Source: Latrodectus hesperus
Taxonomy: Eukaryota > Arthropoda > Arachnida > Araneae > Theridiidae
Assembly (NCBI GenBank): GCA_037975125.1
Contig: CM075853.1
Location: forward strand, 35,981,113-36,045,112
Direction of reading: 5' to 3'
Length of the DNA: 64,000 nucleotides
The notes beneath the pieces were generated by a model. It was not told the origin of the DNA and did no database searches. It saw only the letters and a program-made list of their open reading frames with translations. Positions 59,376 to 64,000 of the stretch are shown here, one piece after another. Position 1 is the first letter of the stretch. Each line of letters opens with the position of its first letter. The position numbers and the translations under genes are program-made.

Positions 59376-60440
59376 CATTTTTAAAGTTATTCATTTAGGT
59401 TTAAAAAACAGTATTACTAATTTTCAGATCACACTAATCCCATTTAAACACAATACAGAATTTCTTAAACAAATAGAACAATAGAAAACATTATTAAGAC
59501 TCTGGCGACAGTAAAATATTTTAGATAAAATATATCAAGCATAATTGTAATGTGCTTTTCTTTTAACATTTTTAAAAGTAAGCTCCACCAAATTTTTTTT
59601 TGAATGATAAAACAAAAAAGATAATGTTAATTTTTATAGAACACAATAGATAAAATAGATTTTTTCCCCAAAAAATAAAATTAATTTCTAAAAATTTAAA
59701 GGAAAAAGAAATCTTTTTTTTTTTAAATTTTTAGTGCACTTCCCCAAATATGTGCTAGATCTACTAGTGCATAATAAACAATTCCAGGTAATAGAACAGA
59801 TAATGAAAAGATAATTTCATCATATTTTCTATTATTCAATTCTGATTATAGAGACTTTTTAGAAAAGAGTATAAAACTCATATTTATATTTGCTTATCCA
59901 GATTTAAATGAGTGTCAGACATGCAAATAGATGCATTAAGAAATGTTATAAATCTTCAAATTAAAATTCTTAGTTTTTCAAAATTATAATTCGATTATTT
60001 TAGCAAAAAACTATAATTTTATTTTAAAAAAATGGGTTTCATTATCTTTGCAATGTAAGGAACATATTTTAATAGGAAATAATTTGCTTGAAAAGAACAA
60101 TAATTAAGTAGCATCCAATACCTATGCATTATTAGTATTGTACAATTTTCTTCAATACACTATAAATATATTTTTTGTCAGTTAAAAAATTTATGAATTT
60201 AAATTGTCCTGCAGAATTACATAAGAAAACTTAACTTATCTGAACTATGAGATTAAATTTGATAAAACAGATATGATAACCACAGCAAATATTAATTTCA
60301 TTAATGTATAATTATTATATAATTACAAAATATAATTAAATTTTCATTTAAATTGTGGTAATATCATTAATGAGTAAAACAAAATAGGGAACCAAATTGT
60401 AATGTAATATATGGATGGAGTTTTCAATGTAAACAAAAAC
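59165..60440. other. AT-rich tract with (TA)n at 59300-59372
   Basis: A 73-bp TA array is the only feature. No coding signal seen. Confidence 0.75.
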
Positions 60441-60444
60441 TAAC

Positions 60445-60479
60445 CTCAGTTGACCAGAAGCCATCTCAAAAACTTCCGG
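60445..60479 (-). promoter_or_regulatory. Possible ETS-site promoter and first coding exon
   Basis: The minus strand reads ACCGGAAGT (ETS-type core at 60472-60479), then after 8 bases GAGATGGCTTCTGGTCAACTGAG followed by a good donor GTTAGT (60439-60444). The ATG at 60462-60464 has a purine at -3 and G at +4 and would encode MASGQL. Such an arrangement is seen at TATA-less housekeeping promoters. The exon would end in phase 2, so it cannot join directly to exon B. It could also be chance. Confidence 0.25.
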
Positions 60480-61531
<1,052 letters not shown>

Positions 61532-63880
61532 ATGTACAGTTTTATTGGAAATTTGCTTCTTCCCTTTAATGATTAATTTCCTTTATCACCAAATTTAAAA
61601 TAGCATAAATAACAATGACTTGATCTGTACAGATGTAAAAAATTATAATAAAAACTGAAATTTCAATATAAAATGTAAGGGCAAGCAAATTCAAAGTTAA
61701 GATAGTGTCATTAACAGTATAAGAAATAAAATAAAACACAACAAATTAAAAGAAAATGTTTTAATAACTTTTTTTCAAACCATAAAAGAAATTAAAAAAT
61801 ACAATAAACATGCAATGAAATATAAACACAAAACAAGGATGCAAAAGCAAATCAGATCTAAAATTTATGTTTTTACTAAAATTATTATACATAATATTTA
61901 ACTACCTAAATGAACTTGTACAGAAAAACATAAAAAAGTTGCAGAAAAAATAAAAGAAATTTGAGAAAAATAAGACTACTAATCAAAGAATAAACTTAAT
62001 ATAATTATAACACAGAAATGTATACATGATGCATTTTAATCATATCAGATATTAATCACATGTTATAAAAAATCATTTACAAATAATTATTACCATTCTG
62101 TTTGAATATAAACTTGAAATAATCAATAAATTAAATCAATTTACATAATGATAATAATTACATATTTAAATCATAAATTACAATTAATAACAAAAATTTT
62201 TACCCAAATTTTATCTTTGAGGTAATCAAATATTTTTAAATTTTTAAATTAAAAATTAGCGAAAAAGTAGTGAAATATAAGAAAATAAAATACTTTACAG
62301 TCATTAAATGAACATACAATAAAAGTTCTATTCAAAAAAAGAGTAATAAGTTAATATTTATTATCTATTGTTATCCATTCACTGTAGGTTTGTCATAGAT
62401 GCATTAAATATTAATTTCACAACCAAGAATGTCATATTTGAAATATATCATTATAATTATTTTGTGGCCAAGTTAATATATATGTGATTTCTTAGATAAA
62501 ATATTTATTTTCTATTTTCTTTTACCATGAATGTTAAGCTCTGTTTTTGTCATGGAGGAACTTCTCCAAAATGAAATATATTTAAATTAATTCCTTTGAG
62601 GATTTTTTATTTTAGAATGAAAGCAAGATTTGTGGATGATGAATGTAAATAAAGAATTAGCTCTTTGATAGGATTAGTTGATACAAATGCATTTTTTCTT
62701 GATGCTTTGAAACACCTAGGTATCAAAGATTACCATATACAATTTCCATTTTGAAATAACTCCTTTTTCTTGGTTTTTTTTATGCTGCTTTTTCCTGAAA
62801 GAGGTTTCTAATTTCTATTCATACAGATGAGTTGTGTTAAATGAAATCTCTAATTGTTTGTATATTTTTCTACATAAAATTATCTGAGATAAAACAAAAA
62901 TTACTCAAAAATTGATTATTTAATAAACCTTTTTAAAGATTATAAAAAATATTATTAATTTTGATCTATATAAGTATCCTGCATAAAATCCCTAAAATCA
63001 GATAAATTGGATAACAAATTTGATTTATGCAATTATTTTTATTTATCATTATTAATGTAAAATACCCATAATCTCAAAGTAGTGCATTCTTTTAGCACAT
63101 TGTTTTAAACTTAAATTTACTAGGTTGCAGTTCTACTAAATAAGACTTCTATATAAGAATTTCAAAACTATTTTGTAGGGATTAACAAATAGGAAAGAAA
63201 ATTTTTTCATATACTGATTGAAAAATATTATATAACTATTGAAATTCAAAATTAATGTATTTAAAATTATATTTCATTAAAAATCATCTGATTAAGCACT
63301 TTGATTATCTATCAAATATTACTAAATTTTAGCAGCAATCAAAATGTGATGTTTGTACAAAATATTCTTCCCTACATTATAATCAAAAAAATAATAGAAT
63401 TTGTTTTTAGAAATTTCTCTAACGAATTTAAGTAAAAAAACTCAGAAAATACTTCTAAATAAGAATACTATTGTTAACAGATTGTTTACTATTTTTCCCA
63501 AATAATTTTTCAAGATAAATATTATGTAGCTCATCTAAAATAATAATTATTAAAAATATTTCTGTAGAGTCTATCATTGTTTACAGAATAGTCAAAAGTT
63601 ATCAAAATATACAAAATAGTAACATATATATATTCAATATAAAAATACCTAAACAAAGCAATATTACATTGCCGACTTCATTTTTAGAATTCATTAATAC
63701 AAAAAATAAGAAAGCCCTGTAATTCTTATTTTTCAATGAGCAATAATTATACCAGCTTTCAGGTTTGCAGAAAATTAGACTTCTACTGCATATTCCTGAA
63801 ACTGTATCATGATGGAGGAACTACAGTAAATAAAATAGGAACCCCACAACATTGCCCAGCACTTGGACAAGGTCCCATAC
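61532..63880. other. AT-rich tract; intron-like sequence downstream of exon A
   Basis: No gene or element recognised. Confidence 0.6.
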
Positions 63881-64000
63881 CTCTGCCATCAAGACTTTCT
63901 CGTATTTTTTGCTCCTCGTATTCTAACCTTTGCTCCAACTTCACTTCAGGAGGGGCTTGCTCATTCAGAAGCTTTTCATGTTGCCTCAGCCAATATTCAT
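63881..64000 (-). CDS. Putative coding exon (exon A), partial at window edge
   Basis: The minus strand from 63998 is open for 39 codons: EYWLRQHEKLLNEQAPPEV..., LEQRLEYEEQKI and RESLDGR, then one extra G and a good donor, AGAG|GTATGG. Composition is charged and helical, with E, K, R, Q and L dominating, as in a coiled-coil or linker. GC content is far above the flanking DNA. The exon continues beyond the window, so start and length are unknown. It ends in phase 1, matching exon B's entry (G|GA, Gly). I do not recognise the protein. Confidence 0.6.

Overview
The window is strongly AT-rich eukaryotic DNA with long TA, TG and GATA microsatellites, tRNA-derived SINEs, mariner/Tc1, hAT and non-LTR retrotransposon remnants, and very few coding-like islands. 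I see no bacterial operons, CRISPR arrays, rRNA or free-standing tRNA genes. The organism is most likely an arthropod. The degenerate LINE at 24-25.5 kb resembles the RT/RNase H polyproteins abundant in orb-weaving spider genomes, so a spider is my best guess. That guess rests on remembered family patterns, not on a search.

Host gene content is thin. Three small coding-like islands with splice signals lie on the minus strand: A at 63881-64000 (runs off the window), B at 40852-40995 (or 40793-40995) and C at 31021-31103 (ends in TAA, with AATAAA soon after). All three junctions are phase 1, so A, B and C can be joined in frame as the 3' end of one gene with introns of about 23 kb and 9.7 kb. 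Most of the right half would then be intron. I do not recognise the protein. A possible minus-strand 5' exon with an ETS-like motif is at 60.45 kb.

Mobile elements make up most of what can be named. There are four tRNA-derived SINE families. SINE-A has copies at 15402-15784 and 55235-55618, SINE-B at 8757-8996, 10869-11170 and 13867-14153, SINE-C at 46990-47262, and SINE-D at 36256-36425, 42426-42613 and 47840-48035. Several have clear target-site duplications. A 5'-truncated LINE (about 23960-25580) ends in a 10-bp-stem hairpin followed by an ACA-rich tail. Three decayed Tc1-like transposases (15182-16505, 41578-43535, 52545-54230) are each interrupted by a younger element: SINE-A, SINE-D and a 711-bp hAT deletion derivative respectively. 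A nearly full-length mariner (57919-59162) has both inverted repeats and TA duplications, but an internal stop and frameshifts. A 259-bp foldback MITE flanked by TTAA is at 22954-23212.

A dispersed repeat (here family E; about 13.13, 14.39, 19.75 and 22.55 kb) carries a sequence matching the RFX-factor X-box in at least three copies. The remaining tracts are AT-rich and yielded no recognisable gene; they are listed so that the reader knows they were looked at.
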